A stretch of DNA of 64,000 nucleotides from a virus: positions 186,001 to 250,000 of IMG/VR virus record IMGVR_UViG_3300027759_006101, one strand, 5' to 3'. The translations under genes were made by a program, and so were the position numbers. The notes below the pieces were generated by a model. The model made no database searches. It saw only the letters and a program-made list of their open reading frames with translations, and was not told the DNA's origin. Position 1 is the stretch's first letter; each line of letters opens with the position of its first letter. Of this stretch, positions 15,843 to 23,948 are shown in pieces.

Positions 15843-16391
15843 CTAATCTAAAATTTCAAAACTAAAGTCCAAAGGACCAAAAACTGTTATTGCAATTTCT
15901 TCTTCTGTTGAGAGTGGGTATTTAAATTTATAATATGACAACCAATCACTAATTACTGGTGGCTTTGGAGCTAAACCATTTTGAACATAGTACTGAGTTA
16001 AGTTTTTATAAGTGCGATTGTCAAAAGGATTTACGTTAAAAAGAACTAAATCTTCTTCGTTAGTTGTAGGTTGGCTAAGGGTAACTATATAGTTTTCCAA
16101 TTGTAGTTTATTTTTAAGCAAATATTCTTCAAGCTTTTTTGAGTTATCTGGAAGTTCTTCCAATAAAGTTCCTTTTTCGTAAACTTTATATTTTCGTGTG
16201 GATTCAACTTCTGCAACGTTTGATTGTTCAACAGGCTCTGGCATTTCTTCAGCAATAGCTTCTACAATTGAATCAAATTCTTTCTTAGCTTCCAAATCTG
16301 ATATAAGCTCAGAAGAAATTTCGTTATTATCAACTACAAAAGGTTCGTCAATTTCAATATGTGGAATATCAACTTTTTTAGGTCTTGGCAT
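15843..16391 (-). CDS. Hypothetical protein with acidic low-complexity N-terminus
   Basis: A 182-residue protein. MPRPKKVDIPHIEIDEPF is followed by a Glu-rich linker (AEEMPEPVEQSNVAEVEST), then a more globular part with KYKVYEKGTLLEELP. The MPRPKK start resembles other virion-associated leader sequences but matches nothing specific. It is first in the chain 13624-16391. Confidence 0.6.
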   Translation of the reverse strand: MPRPKKVDIPHIEIDEPFVVDNNEISSELISDLEAKKEFDSIVEAIAEEMPEPVEQSNVAEVESTRKYKVYEKGTLLEELPDNSKKLEEYLLKNKLQLENYIVTLSQPTTNEEDLVLFNVNPFDNRTYKNLTQYYVQNGLAPKPPVISDWLSYYKFKYPLSTEEEIAITVFGPLDFSFEILD

Positions 16392-16422
16392 TTTTGTTTT
16401 TCCTTACCGCTAGTAAAAGAGA

Positions 16423-16764
16423 TTAATTACTTATTTTTTTTACTGCTCTCCATAAACTTATACCTATTATTACATTTAGCATCAATAATATCAGAGCTAA
16501 ATGGTAATTATTTTGAATATATTTATATAAGAATGGTCCAAAAGCAGAGGATGCAATAATACTGGCCATTGTGAAAAAAATAAATTTGAGCATTATTTTA
16601 GAAGAAAACTCATCTTTATATTTTTCAAAGTGCTTACATCTTTGGCAAGTTTTGTCAAATGTGTCAGTAGTAAATGGCTGTTTGCAAAATGTACAAATTT
16701 CCCACCACGGCTTATACGTGTGGGAACTTTTACGAGATATGAGTGTTTTATCAATTAAACTCAT
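16423..16764 (-). CDS. Zinc-ribbon protein with two transmembrane helices
   Basis: A 113-residue protein. Residues 20-45 hold C-T-F-C and C-Q-R-C pairs (WWEICTFCKQPFTTDTFDKT, then CQRC), a four-cysteine zinc ribbon. Two hydrophobic segments follow (FIFFTMASIIASSAFGPFLY and LALILLMLNVIIGISLW), with a basic C-terminus. It is probably an inner-membrane protein with a cytosolic zinc knuckle. The role is unknown. Confidence 0.65.
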   Translation of the reverse strand: MSLIDKTLISRKSSHTYKPWWEICTFCKQPFTTDTFDKTCQRCKHFEKYKDEFSSKIMLKFIFFTMASIIASSAFGPFLYKYIQNNYHLALILLMLNVIIGISLWRAVKKISN

Positions 16765-16775
16765 ACTTATATTAT

Positions 16776-16806
16776 AAAGGGGAAGATAAAATTTATCTTC
16801 CCCTTT
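16776..16806. terminator. Long perfect hairpin terminator
   Basis: AAAGGGGAAGATAAA (16776-16790) pairs with TTTATCTTCCCCTTT (16792-16806), a 15-bp stem. It follows the exported-protein gene on the minus strand. Confidence 0.8.
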
Positions 16807-16815
16807 AGTCTTAAG

Positions 16816-17337
16816 TTAGAATACTTGCTTTACGAAATTACGTACAGTTTTCTCAGCTTTCGCCGGAGTACTCATAACGTTGCGAACAAGAGTCATAGGA
16901 TCAACAGCCACTGCAACTGTTGGGTAGTAAGAATTGTTGACATTGAAACCACGTTGCAATTCAACGCCACGTACAGTGACACCAGCAGCAACTGAAAGAC
17001 CTGGAGCAACTGGCCCAAATTCAACCATTGCAGAAGCACCAGCATATGCCTTGTCTACATTCTTATTAGTTGAAAGTGTTGCAGTTGTATAGAATTTCAG
17101 TCCTTGAAAGCTGAATGATTGCAAAGTCTTTTGTACTGCACCATTACCATTCTTATTATCATAGATGCCAACAAACTTTACATCATTGACGCTCTTAACT
17201 TCAACGCCATATGACTTAGCATGAAAAGTGCCAGTGCCTTCCTTGACTGGAGGCTTTGCTGGTCCAAAGATTGGATCTGCAGCAAATGCTGATGTTGCAA
17301 CACAAAGTGCAACTAATGAAAGTAAAATATTCTTCAT
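16816..17337 (-). CDS. Exported protein with Sec signal peptide
   Basis: A 173-residue protein. MKNILLSLVALCVATSAFA is a textbook signal peptide with an A-x-A site before ADP. The mature part is rich in Val, Gly, Ala and Ser with alternating hydrophobic residues (ASAMVEFGPVAPGLSVAAGV), suggesting beta structure. It ends in Phe (NFVKQVF), as many outer-membrane proteins do. Export during infection, perhaps to alter the envelope or block superinfection, is a hypothesis. The gene follows the ECF-like sigma gene by 34 nt. Confidence 0.7.
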   Translation of the reverse strand: MKNILLSLVALCVATSAFAADPIFGPAKPPVKEGTGTFHAKSYGVEVKSVNDVKFVGIYDNKNGNGAVQKTLQSFSFQGLKFYTTATLSTNKNVDKAYAGASAMVEFGPVAPGLSVAAGVTVRGVELQRGFNVNNSYYPTVAVAVDPMTLVRNVMSTPAKAEKTVRNFVKQVF

Positions 17338-17371
17338 TTTATTTTTCCTTTTTCAAATGAAACTTTAACCA

Positions 17372-17947
17372 TTATACCGTTGTTTCTTCATATCTATGAG
17401 AAATTTCACGGTATTTTTCTTGCAACAACTTCTTAGCCCTAAAGACACGAGATTTAACAGTGCCAATTGGAATTTTTTGTTGAATTGCAATATCTTTGTA
17501 GTCTACATCGTGAACTACATTCAATTTAAAAGTATTTACGTGAATATTATCTTCAAAATGAGACAATAATTCTTTGACTAAATTAGTTTGACTATCAAAA
17601 TTACACAAAGTTTCAGAAAAGTCATCCACCGAAATTTGCTCAAATAGAAATAAATCTTCAGAAGAATCTAAAGTATATTCATTTTTATTGTATGTTTTTC
17701 TAAATGTATCAAGATACATATTAACAGCAATTACAGTAAGCCAAGTTTTTAGCGAGGAATCACCTTGCCATTTATCAACAAATTTTACTGCTTTAATAAT
17801 TGCATTTTGCACTGCATCTTCAACATCTTCTCTTCTGGCTTTGGGAAATTTTCTAAACAAGTAATTATGTAAGAATTCTCTATAACTACAAATTTGTAAT
17901 TCTTTTGTCATTGCATTTCTAATGAATAATCGCACAAAGGTTTCCAA
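17372..17947 (-). CDS. ECF-like sigma-70 family factor
   Basis: A 191-residue protein. The region 2 core is REDVEDAVQNAIIKAVKFVD followed by SSLKTWLTVIAVNMYLDTFR, giving the -10-recognition helices. Region 4 has YKDIAIQQKIPIGTVKSRVF and RAKKLLQEK, the helix-turn-helix that contacts -35 DNA. No region 1 or 3 is present, as in extracytoplasmic-function sigmas. It is likely to redirect host RNA polymerase to a phage gene class. It overlaps the NMAD1 gene by 40 nt, so a later start (M13) is possible. Confidence 0.85.
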   Translation of the reverse strand: METFVRLFIRNAMTKELQICSYREFLHNYLFRKFPKARREDVEDAVQNAIIKAVKFVDKWQGDSSLKTWLTVIAVNMYLDTFRKTYNKNEYTLDSSEDLFLFEQISVDDFSETLCNFDSQTNLVKELLSHFEDNIHVNTFKLNVVHDVDYKDIAIQQKIPIGTVKSRVFRAKKLLQEKYREISHRYEETTV

Positions 17948-18438
17948 TAACTCAATGCTTTTTCAAGAAACACCAAACCATTTTCAGTATCATTGTTTTT
18001 CCATAACATTGCCTGAAAAACACAATAATAAGAAAGACTTACTAGATTTTCTTGAGCACGATTAGATAAATTCTCATAAAAGTTTGAATGTGGTTTTTTA
18101 ATTTCCTGAATGAGACAAGACATCAAAATAGCATAGTTAGCAAGATCAATTACTGTATCTTCAGCTTTTTCAGAAAGAACAAGATATTCTTTTTCTTTGA
18201 GAAAGTTTTCAAGACGAGACATTTTATCGCCAATTCTTACTAAACAACCTCGCCAAGCATCAATCCCAGCATCCTCACACTTGCGCAGATTGCCCATAGG
18301 AAGACCAGTAGCAGAATAATCATTATCCTTTGCTTCGTAGACTGCTTGCATATTATCAAGAATATCTAAAGCTGTTTCGTCTTTAAACATACTTTTGATT
18401 TCGAAAATAGTTTTATCGTAAAATTTATTTCTTGACAT
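17908..18438 (-). CDS. NMAD1 / DUF1599 nucleotide-modification-associated protein
   Basis: A 176-residue helical protein. KDNDYSATGLPMGNLRKCED, then CLVRIGDKMSRLENFLK and AEDTVIDLANYAILMSCL, match the 'nucleotide modification associated domain 1' pattern (Asp-Tyr, R-x-x-D-K-x-x-R-L, D-x-x-x-D-x-x-N-Y). These helical-bundle proteins are found near base-modification genes in phages. The companion gene four positions later in the transcript path is GMP reductase, which fits a purine-pool role. Confidence 0.75.
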   Translation of the reverse strand: MSRNKFYDKTIFEIKSMFKDETALDILDNMQAVYEAKDNDYSATGLPMGNLRKCEDAGIDAWRGCLVRIGDKMSRLENFLKEKEYLVLSEKAEDTVIDLANYAILMSCLIQEIKKPHSNFYENLSNRAQENLVSLSYYCVFQAMLWKNNDTENGLVFLEKALSYWKPLCDYSLEMQ

Positions 18439-18727
18439 AATTCATAGTCCATCCATAGTTTTCTGAGTTTCTTGGACTCCATTCTACGGTAACTTTATAT
18501 GGCTTTTCAACTCTGACTAACCACCCAGCCGAAGAAGCCTCAAATTTATCTTGAGGTAAATCATAATTTCTCAAGATAGCTCGATATAAATCTTCTACGA
18601 TAGTTAAATGAGATTTTTGTGAATCAAAGCGACTTTTACATCCTCTTTCCAAAATCATAAAATCAAAATTGACTAATGCCTTATTTAAAGCATCGTATTG
18701 TTCTTCGGTAAAAAATCTTTTAATCAT
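18425..18727 (-). CDS. Hypothetical protein
   Basis: A 100-residue protein with a helical N-terminal half (FFTEEQYDALNKALVNFDFM) and a Trp-rich beta-like end (YKVTVEWSPRNSENYGWTMN). It overlaps the NMAD1 gene by 14 nt and is 2 nt from the GMP reductase gene. No family is recognised. Confidence 0.6.
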   Translation of the reverse strand: MIKRFFTEEQYDALNKALVNFDFMILERGCKSRFDSQKSHLTIVEDLYRAILRNYDLPQDKFEASSAGWLVRVEKPYKVTVEWSPRNSENYGWTMNYVKK

Positions 18728-18729
18728 AT

Positions 18730-19731
18730 TTATCTCCTTGGTGGTAATGAGTTTTGTTTAATTTCAAAAACACCATTGCCGATGAAGTTAGTAAGTGTAT
18801 CATAACCGCCATAAGAAACAGCAGAAGATATACCACCCCACAGTTCATCGACAAGTGTTTCAAGGGGGCTTAATTCATCAAGAATTGTTACTTCTTTCCC
18901 TTCTGAATGTCGATATGCTTTGCCAGTGGAAAGAATCTGCTGTTTATGAGATGCACCACCCCAATAAGTACCATCGCCTATTTGATGAGTCTCTGCTTCA
19001 AATGCTTTAGCAAAATATCCACCCATCATTACATAATCAGCGCCAGCACCAAAAGCTTTAGCAGCATAGCCAGAATTCTTTATTCCACCATCAGCAATAA
19101 TAAATGGTTTATGCCTATGATCTAAAAAAGGATCCCAAGGATTAGACTGGTCAATTTCCATAATTTCAGTAATTGGCCCACGATTGTATCCAGTAGAATC
19201 ATTGGTTGCACAAGGACTACCACCAGCAATACCTACACGGACATATCTCATAAATGTTTTATCAGTTCTGATTGCTGACAACATCTGAAAACCACGTTCA
19301 GAGTGTACGTTGCCCATCATCAAATTGTGAATTCTTGCTCTGTCGGAAAGCTTAATGACACAATCGTTAATTTCTTGATGCATATAGCCATTTGCCATAT
19401 CAATCAACCAAGACGTTGCTCCTGCTTCGGCTAACGCATCAACTCTGTCCCAATCATTTAAGCCTATGGAAACAAAAACATTTCTGCTGTTAGGTAAAGA
19501 ATTATAAAGCTCTACTTGCTCTTGGATAGAACAGAAGCGATGTAGACAGACAGTGAGACCAAGTTCGTTAGCTTTAAGAGCAAATGTCTTTCCTACAATT
19601 GCTTCCATAGGAGATACAATAATCCTATTTAATTCAACAGGAATATCTTTGCGTGACTTAACTTTACAAGGTTGAGCTACAAGATTTACATCATTGTAGT
19701 AAATAGATTTTGTCTTAAGTATTTGTGCCAT
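18730..19731 (-). CDS. guaC: GMP reductase / IMP dehydrogenase-family enzyme
   Basis: A 333-residue TIM-barrel protein. GIAGGSPCATNDSTG carries the catalytic Cys174 in the conserved G-G-S-x-C loop. Other family segments are IIVSPMEAIVGK, FVSIGLND, GNVHSERG and FIIADGGIKNSGYAAKAFGA followed by GADYVMMGGYFAKAFE. The length suits GMP reductase, which lacks the CBS domains of IMP dehydrogenase and converts GMP to IMP with NADPH. In a phage it would rebalance the guanine pool. It is first of the block ending with the sigma factor and exported protein. Confidence 0.85.
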   Translation of the reverse strand: MAQILKTKSIYYNDVNLVAQPCKVKSRKDIPVELNRIIVSPMEAIVGKTFALKANELGLTVCLHRFCSIQEQVELYNSLPNSRNVFVSIGLNDWDRVDALAEAGATSWLIDMANGYMHQEINDCVIKLSDRARIHNLMMGNVHSERGFQMLSAIRTDKTFMRYVRVGIAGGSPCATNDSTGYNRGPITEIMEIDQSNPWDPFLDHRHKPFIIADGGIKNSGYAAKAFGAGADYVMMGGYFAKAFEAETHQIGDGTYWGGASHKQQILSTGKAYRHSEGKEVTILDELSPLETLVDELWGGISSAVSYGGYDTLTNFIGNGVFEIKQNSLPPRR

Positions 19732-19837
19732 ATGGTACCCTTCAAAATAATATTATAGCTTACAAACAAACAATGCAAGAGGAACTATGAAAAAAAAGTA
19801 AGAAGAAAACTTTATAAATCCTAAAAAGGAATTCACT

Positions 19838-20344
19838 ATGAAAAGACAAATTATAGCAAAAATTAATAATATTGCTAATCAATTAGACAGTAGCGGGTTT
19901 TACGTTGAAGCAAATGCTCTTACAAGCGTAATGAAGAAATTGGCTTTTGACCGTGATTTTGACGAAGAAGGCACATACGACGAAATGTTTGGGGAAATGG
20001 ATGATGATCGTGAGCCAAACCTTCCTGATCCACCTGGAAATAACTCAAATGTTGCAGTGCGCAAAGGTGATAGAGGTTTTTACGTAAGTGCAACCTTATC
20101 AACAGATAAAGATAATATTTATCTTGGCGAAAAACATGGAAGAGAATCAGCTGGAGGATACATGGCCAAGTTTGAAAATAATAAAATGGATGCTATTGTA
20201 TATGCACAAGAATGGGCAGATGAACTTGGAGAAAAATACGATATTTTATTCACAGTTAAAGATAGAACAAAGCCAAGACCTTTTATGCCTGATACTGGTG
20301 CTATGGCGTATGAAAGAGAAAGAGACGAAAAATCTAGTTATTAA
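19838..20344 (+). CDS. Tagged hypothetical protein
   Basis: A 168-residue protein. Residues 1-37 form the N-terminal segment (INNIANQLDSSGFYVEANAL, then TSVMKKLAF). An acidic linker follows (EEGTYDEMFGEMDDDRE), then a beta-like domain with VRKGDRGFYVSATLSTDKDN. AAAGGA precedes the start, so this gene has a normal ribosome-binding site. A strong terminator follows. Confidence 0.65.
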   Translation: MKRQIIAKINNIANQLDSSGFYVEANALTSVMKKLAFDRDFDEEGTYDEMFGEMDDDREPNLPDPPGNNSNVAVRKGDRGFYVSATLSTDKDNIYLGEKHGRESAGGYMAKFENNKMDAIVYAQEWADELGEKYDILFTVKDRTKPRPFMPDTGAMAYERERDEKSSY

Positions 20345-20346
20345 AC

Positions 20347-20378
20347 AAAAAAGGGGAGATTTATTCTCCCCTTTTTTT
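20347..20378. terminator. Bidirectional intrinsic terminator
   Basis: GGGGAGA (20353-20359) pairs with TCTCCCC (20365-20371), flanked by A6 and T7, between convergent genes. Confidence 0.9.
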
Positions 20379-20976
20379 ATTTTGTCTTCTTGCTTTCAAT
20401 CACAGTGTCGATGATTCCATATGCCTTTGCTTCATCTGCGCTCATATAGTAATCACGGTCACAATCATTTCGAAGCTTCTTTACTGTTTGTCCTGACTTT
20501 ACAGAAAGAATTTCAAGCAACTGGTCATAAAGCTTATTAGTCTCTTTTACTTGAATGTTGATGTCAGCAGCTGTTCCACGATATCCAGATGATACTTGGT
20601 GAATCATAATACGAGAGTGTGGAAGTGCAGAACGAGTACCAGTTCCTCCACATAATAGGATTGCTCCCATACTAGCAGCAGTTCCAACACAGGTAGTATT
20701 AATTGGTGCAGAAATGGTGTGCATAACGTCATATAATGCTAAACCATCTACTACACTTCCTCCTGGGCTATTAATGTAAAATTCAATAGCCATATGAGGA
20801 TCTTCACGATCAAGAAACAACATCTGCATAATACAGAGGTTCATAGAATGTTCGTTGACTTCTTCGCCAAGGAAAATGATGCGATCCTTGAGCAAACGTG
20901 AATACAGATCATAAGCACGTTCGCCTGTAGCAGATTTTTCGAGAACTGTTGGAATAATCATATATTGATTATCCAC
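20377..20976 (-). CDS. clpP: ATP-dependent Clp protease proteolytic subunit
   Basis: A 199-residue ClpP. The catalytic triad is Ser102 (GTAASMGA), His126 (MIHQ) and Asp175 (DRDYYM). FYINSPGGSV is the oxyanion and substrate strand. The start is GTG at 20976 or ATG at 20961; the family N-terminus (MIIPTVLEK) favours the second or an early GTG. ClpP forms a 14-mer degradation chamber that needs an unfoldase such as ClpX; none is in the window. Phage copies may serve as prohead proteases or act with host ClpX. No signal sequence is present. Confidence 0.9.
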   Translation of the reverse strand: MDNQYMIIPTVLEKSATGERAYDLYSRLLKDRIIFLGEEVNEHSMNLCIMQMLFLDREDPHMAIEFYINSPGGSVVDGLALYDVMHTISAPINTTCVGTAASMGAILLCGGTGTRSALPHSRIMIHQVSSGYRGTAADINIQVKETNKLYDQLLEILSVKSGQTVKKLRNDCDRDYYMSADEAKAYGIIDTVIESKKTK

Positions 20977-20987
20977 TATATTTTCGA

Positions 20988-21755
20988 TTATGTCAAGCTT
21001 AATATTTTTGGATTTGGTGAAAGTATTTCAAATTCATCAAAAAATTCAACATTGTCATAAAACAAATGATCTGAGCCATATAGTGTATTTATCCATTTAC
21101 CTAATTCACCGATTCTAGGAGCATTTAACACAGATGCCATTGTAATTGGAGCTGTAGCATTAAATAAATTCATTTTAGCGCTGTTGATTATAGTAAGTTG
21201 TTCTTCTAAATTCTTGCAAACTAATAAATCTATTTTTTTCTTAAGTGGGAAATCATCATAGAGCTTTTCATCATAAGTAATAAATAATTTTTTATCATAT
21301 TGTTCAAACAACTGCAGGTATTGTTTTTCAACAAAACTATTAAAATCAAAAAGTGGTTTTCTATGAACAATCAAGTGATCTTTGTATTGATCATTTTTCT
21401 TCCAATTTAAAACTTTAAAATTTTTTGGAATAGTTGGACAATTTGGAAAAGCTGTATGCAAAAATATTGCCCAGAAAGGACGAGTACACCACATTCCATT
21501 AGTGCGGAATAAATTTAAATCATAATCAATTTTTTCGCCATTGTAAATTTGAAATGATTGGGTAAAAGATTGCGAAATAATAATTTGATACAAGCTATGA
21601 TAAGTATCTTCTAATCCAGTGCTAAATTTATCAAACTTTTCAGTTATATATATGTTAGATTTTACTCCATAAAAATAATACAAATATTTGGGGACAGTAA
21701 GCATATGGAATAAATCACCAAGCTTAGGGCCTATTAAAATATTTTTTGTTTGCAT
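20988..21755 (-). CDS. Possible glycosyltransferase-like protein
   Basis: A 255-residue protein. The start, LIGPKLGDLFHMLTVPKYLY, resembles the glycine-rich first loop of GT-B enzymes such as heptosyltransferases (G-x-x-G-D). A later AKMNLFNATAPITMASVLNA recalls the donor-site helix where Ser/Thr precede a conserved 'G-x-x-H/M-x-A'. Both halves are short for a full GT-B fold, so the call is tentative. It sits between clpP and the small heat-shock gene on the same strand. Confidence 0.4.
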   Translation of the reverse strand: MQTKNILIGPKLGDLFHMLTVPKYLYYFYGVKSNIYITEKFDKFSTGLEDTYHSLYQIIISQSFTQSFQIYNGEKIDYDLNLFRTNGMWCTRPFWAIFLHTAFPNCPTIPKNFKVLNWKKNDQYKDHLIVHRKPLFDFNSFVEKQYLQLFEQYDKKLFITYDEKLYDDFPLKKKIDLLVCKNLEEQLTIINSAKMNLFNATAPITMASVLNAPRIGELGKWINTLYGSDHLFYDNVEFFDEFEILSPNPKILSLT

Positions 21756-21773
21756 AAATTTATGATACAGAAT

Positions 21774-21806
21774 AAAAAAGGGGAAGAATTGCTTCTTCCC
21801 CTTTTT
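21774..21806 (-). terminator. Intrinsic terminator
   Basis: GGGGAAGAA (21780-21788) pairs with TTCTTCCCC (21793-21801), with A- and T-runs. It follows the hsp20 gene on the minus strand. Confidence 0.85.
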
Positions 21807-21808
21807 GT

Positions 21809-22306
21809 TTATGATTTCTTGATTGAAATCTTCTTAACTGTTTCTTTTGGTTCTTCAGCTTTCAGAATAATCTTTTTGAAAGCTAATTTCAAGACACCAT
21901 CTTCTAAATGACAAACTTCAGGTTCAAGTTCAAGATCATCTGGTAATTGAATTGTTCTTGTAAAAGCAGATTGTTTTAATTCCTTAAGATGATAGAAATA
22001 ACTTTTCTCTCTTAAAATTCTTGAACTTCCAGTAATTGTAAGAAGTTTTGTTTCCTTGACAACTTCAATGTCAAGATCTTTTTCTACAACACCTGGTACA
22101 GCAAAATCCAAGCAGAAATAAAAATCGTCTTCAAAGATATCCATTTTTGGATAAGAAGTGTTGGAATGAATAAAGTTTTTACGATTACCTAAAAAATCGT
22201 CAAAAAACTTATTAATAATCTGTTCATGTTGAGCCATGATCATATTACGTTGTGGCATTAAAATTCTACGCTGAGGTAGATTTAATACATCATCTATACT
22301 AGCCAT
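21809..22306 (-). CDS. Small heat shock protein (Hsp20/alpha-crystallin)
   Basis: About 165 residues. The alpha-crystallin domain runs from YPKMDIFEDDFYFCLDFAVP through KDLDIEVVKETKLLTITGSS to LPDDLELEPEVCHLEDGVLK and LAFKKI. The V-L-K-L-A-F strand matches the family G-V-L-x-[IV] region. A C-terminal KKISIKK gives an I-x-I oligomer anchor. The start at 22306 is chosen because GGAG sits 6 nt upstream; the earlier ATG at 22318 would place that signal inside the gene. It acts as an ATP-independent holdase. Confidence 0.85.
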   Translation of the reverse strand: MASIDDVLNLPQRRILMPQRNMIMAQHEQIINKFFDDFLGNRKNFIHSNTSYPKMDIFEDDFYFCLDFAVPGVVEKDLDIEVVKETKLLTITGSSRILREKSYFYHLKELKQSAFTRTIQLPDDLELEPEVCHLEDGVLKLAFKKIILKAEEPKETVKKISIKKS

Positions 22307-22345
22307 ATATTTCTCCATTTGCGCCCATTAGGTACGCTTGATAAT

Positions 22346-22395
22346 AGGTGTCTGAAAGATCACCTGAGTGAATGCACTCAGTAAATATTATACCA
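22346..22395 (-). promoter_or_regulatory. Promoter and hairpin leader of hsp20
   Basis: On the minus strand an extended -10, TGGTATAAT (box at 22387-22392), is followed at once by a perfect hairpin, CTGAGTG (22364-22370) with CACTCAG (22375-22381). A second stem, AGGTG (22346-22350) with CACCT (22361-22365), overlaps it by 2 nt, so the two may exclude each other. The leader runs about 75 nt to the start codon. Confidence 0.55.
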
Positions 22396-22424
22396 AGTTT
22401 AGAGAAAAATATTCCTTTTAAATA

Positions 22425-22448
22425 AAAAATCCCCCGAAGGGGATTTTT
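22425..22448 (-). terminator. Intrinsic terminator
   Basis: AAAAATCCCC pairs with GGGGATTTTT over a tight CGAA loop. It overlaps the end of the LysM gene on the minus strand. Confidence 0.85.
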
Positions 22449-22449
22449 A

Positions 22450-22947
22450 TTACATTTCTGGCATTTCAGGCATTTCTTCTGCCATAAAATCCATTGGACT
22501 TTCTTCTAATGAGCTTTTCATTGCTGGAACTTTAAGTTTAGTTCCAGGTTGCAAAACATTTTTAGGGTTGATTTGAGGATTTAATTTTAATAACATTTGT
22601 AAGCTTATTCCCTTACGTGATGCGATTGAACTTAATGAATCGCCTTGGGAAACTGTATACACCCCAGGAGCATCTTTCCTTGGTGCTGGACCTAAATTTA
22701 TTGTTTGACCTTCATAAAGTACATTTTTAACTCCAGGATTGTATCCTTTTAATTGCATGACTGATACGCCAGTTTTTTCAGCAATGTCTCTTAAAAATTC
22801 TCTAAAATCTGTAACTTTATATGTTCTCTTTTCCTGTGCAACTTTCATAAATTCATTGTGAAATTTTGACGCTAAAACAAAATCACCATCTTGTGCGCAT
22901 TCATTTGCAATTTTATTAATTTGAGCTAATTTTTGAAACTTTGACAT
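22450..22947 (-). CDS. Tagged protein with two LysM domains
   Basis: A 165-residue protein. Residues 1-37 are the N-terminal segment (INKIANECAQDGDFVLASKF, then HNEFMKVAQ). LysM 1 is at about 41-88 (ends NVLYEGQTINLG) and LysM 2 at about 93-140 (GVYTVSQGDSLSSIASRKGI). LysM repeats bind N-acetylglucosamine polymers such as peptidoglycan. The tail is Met/Glu/Pro rich. A virion protein that docks on the cell wall during entry is likely. It is the clearest functional clue among the tagged proteins. Confidence 0.8.
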   Translation of the reverse strand: MSKFQKLAQINKIANECAQDGDFVLASKFHNEFMKVAQEKRTYKVTDFREFLRDIAEKTGVSVMQLKGYNPGVKNVLYEGQTINLGPAPRKDAPGVYTVSQGDSLSSIASRKGISLQMLLKLNPQINPKNVLQPGTKLKVPAMKSSLEESPMDFMAEEMPEMPEM

Positions 22948-23054
22948 TATAAAATCCTTATCTAATGTAGATATTTACTAATTTATTCTACTGGTTAAAA
23001 ATAAAAACCTTTAAAAAATTATTTCTATTTTCTTAAAATAAAAATTTATCGCAG

Positions 23055-23060
23055 TATAAT
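23055..23060 (+). promoter_or_regulatory. -10 box TATAAT, leaderless arrangement
   Basis: The box ends 7 nt before the ATG at 23068. No Shine-Dalgarno sequence fits in the gap. It drives the operon 23068-24481 ending in nusG. Confidence 0.6.
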
Positions 23061-23067
23061 CTTTTGT

Positions 23068-23613
23068 ATGAATTATGATTTATGTGATTTGTTAAATAGA
23101 AAAATGGAAAATGCATTTAGCTATATTGCTAATGATTTGCCAAGAAATTCTATGCTTAAAAATACCAATATCATAGATGAATTTTTTGAATATGTCTCTC
23201 CAGATGAATATATCGAAACTATGGAATCTGAAGATTGTGAACACGAGTGTTATGGGTTTTGGATATACAGAAATGGAAAAATTTCAAATCAAATTGAAGA
23301 TTTTGACAAATCTGCTAGAAAAATTACCAGAGAACTTGCTAACATGAGCTTTTCAAACAGTCCAGCTCTTGATATAATGTATTTTTCTGGTTGTATGAAA
23401 GTTTTTATTTCCAAGAATAAAGCGATTTATGTAGAAACTTGCATTAGACCAACTCTCGACCAAATGTTTGCAATTAAAGATTTAGAAGCAAAATTTTTAG
23501 TAAAATCAGGTAAATTTTTGTGGAGAATCATCGAACGCAAAAAGAAATCATTGTGTCACGATGGCATTGGAAGTAACGCACTTCACGATTTTAAATGGGG
23601 GAAGATTAAGTAA
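23068..23613 (+). CDS. Hypothetical protein in nusG operon
   Basis: A 181-residue acidic/aromatic protein. A Cys/Glu-rich patch (MESEDCEHECYGFWIYRNGK) lies near residue 50, with later hydrophobic strands (ALDIMYFSGCMKVFISKNKA) and a basic C-terminus. No domain is recognised. It is the first gene of a three-gene operon with TAATG coupling to the next. Confidence 0.65.
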   Translation: MNYDLCDLLNRKMENAFSYIANDLPRNSMLKNTNIIDEFFEYVSPDEYIETMESEDCEHECYGFWIYRNGKISNQIEDFDKSARKITRELANMSFSNSPALDIMYFSGCMKVFISKNKAIYVETCIRPTLDQMFAIKDLEAKFLVKSGKFLWRIIERKKKSLCHDGIGSNALHDFKWGKIK

Positions 23614-23948
23614 TGAAAAGTAATTATGTTCTTATGAGTGAGCAAGAAATCAATTTAATCAAGAATAGATTGAAAAATGACAAAGATATTGACGTGAATA
23701 ATTTCATTCACAAGCTTGACTATTACAAGAATTTGTGCACCAAAGAAAATATTAAAAAGAATTTAGAATACAAGACAACTGCAATTAGCAAGCTCAAATC
23801 TTATGATGTTGATTCTATTGATAATGAAGATTTTATTGTTGATGATGATGCAATGATTTCCACTATGAAGGATGGAGCATATGTACAAGTCTGGATGTGG
23901 GTGGAAAATGCTACTAAGCCTAAAAGAACGAGGAAGAAAACAGTCTAA
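23613..23948 (+). CDS. Hypothetical protein in nusG operon
   Basis: A 111-residue helical, Lys/Asp-rich protein with a very basic C-terminus (KPKRTRKK). No family is recognised. Its stop overlaps the nusG start (TAATG), so it is co-translated with nusG and may work with it, for example as a nucleic-acid binding partner. Confidence 0.65.
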   Translation: MKSNYVLMSEQEINLIKNRLKNDKDIDVNNFIHKLDYYKNLCTKENIKKNLEYKTTAISKLKSYDVDSIDNEDFIVDDDAMISTMKDGAYVQVWMWVENATKPKRTRKKTV

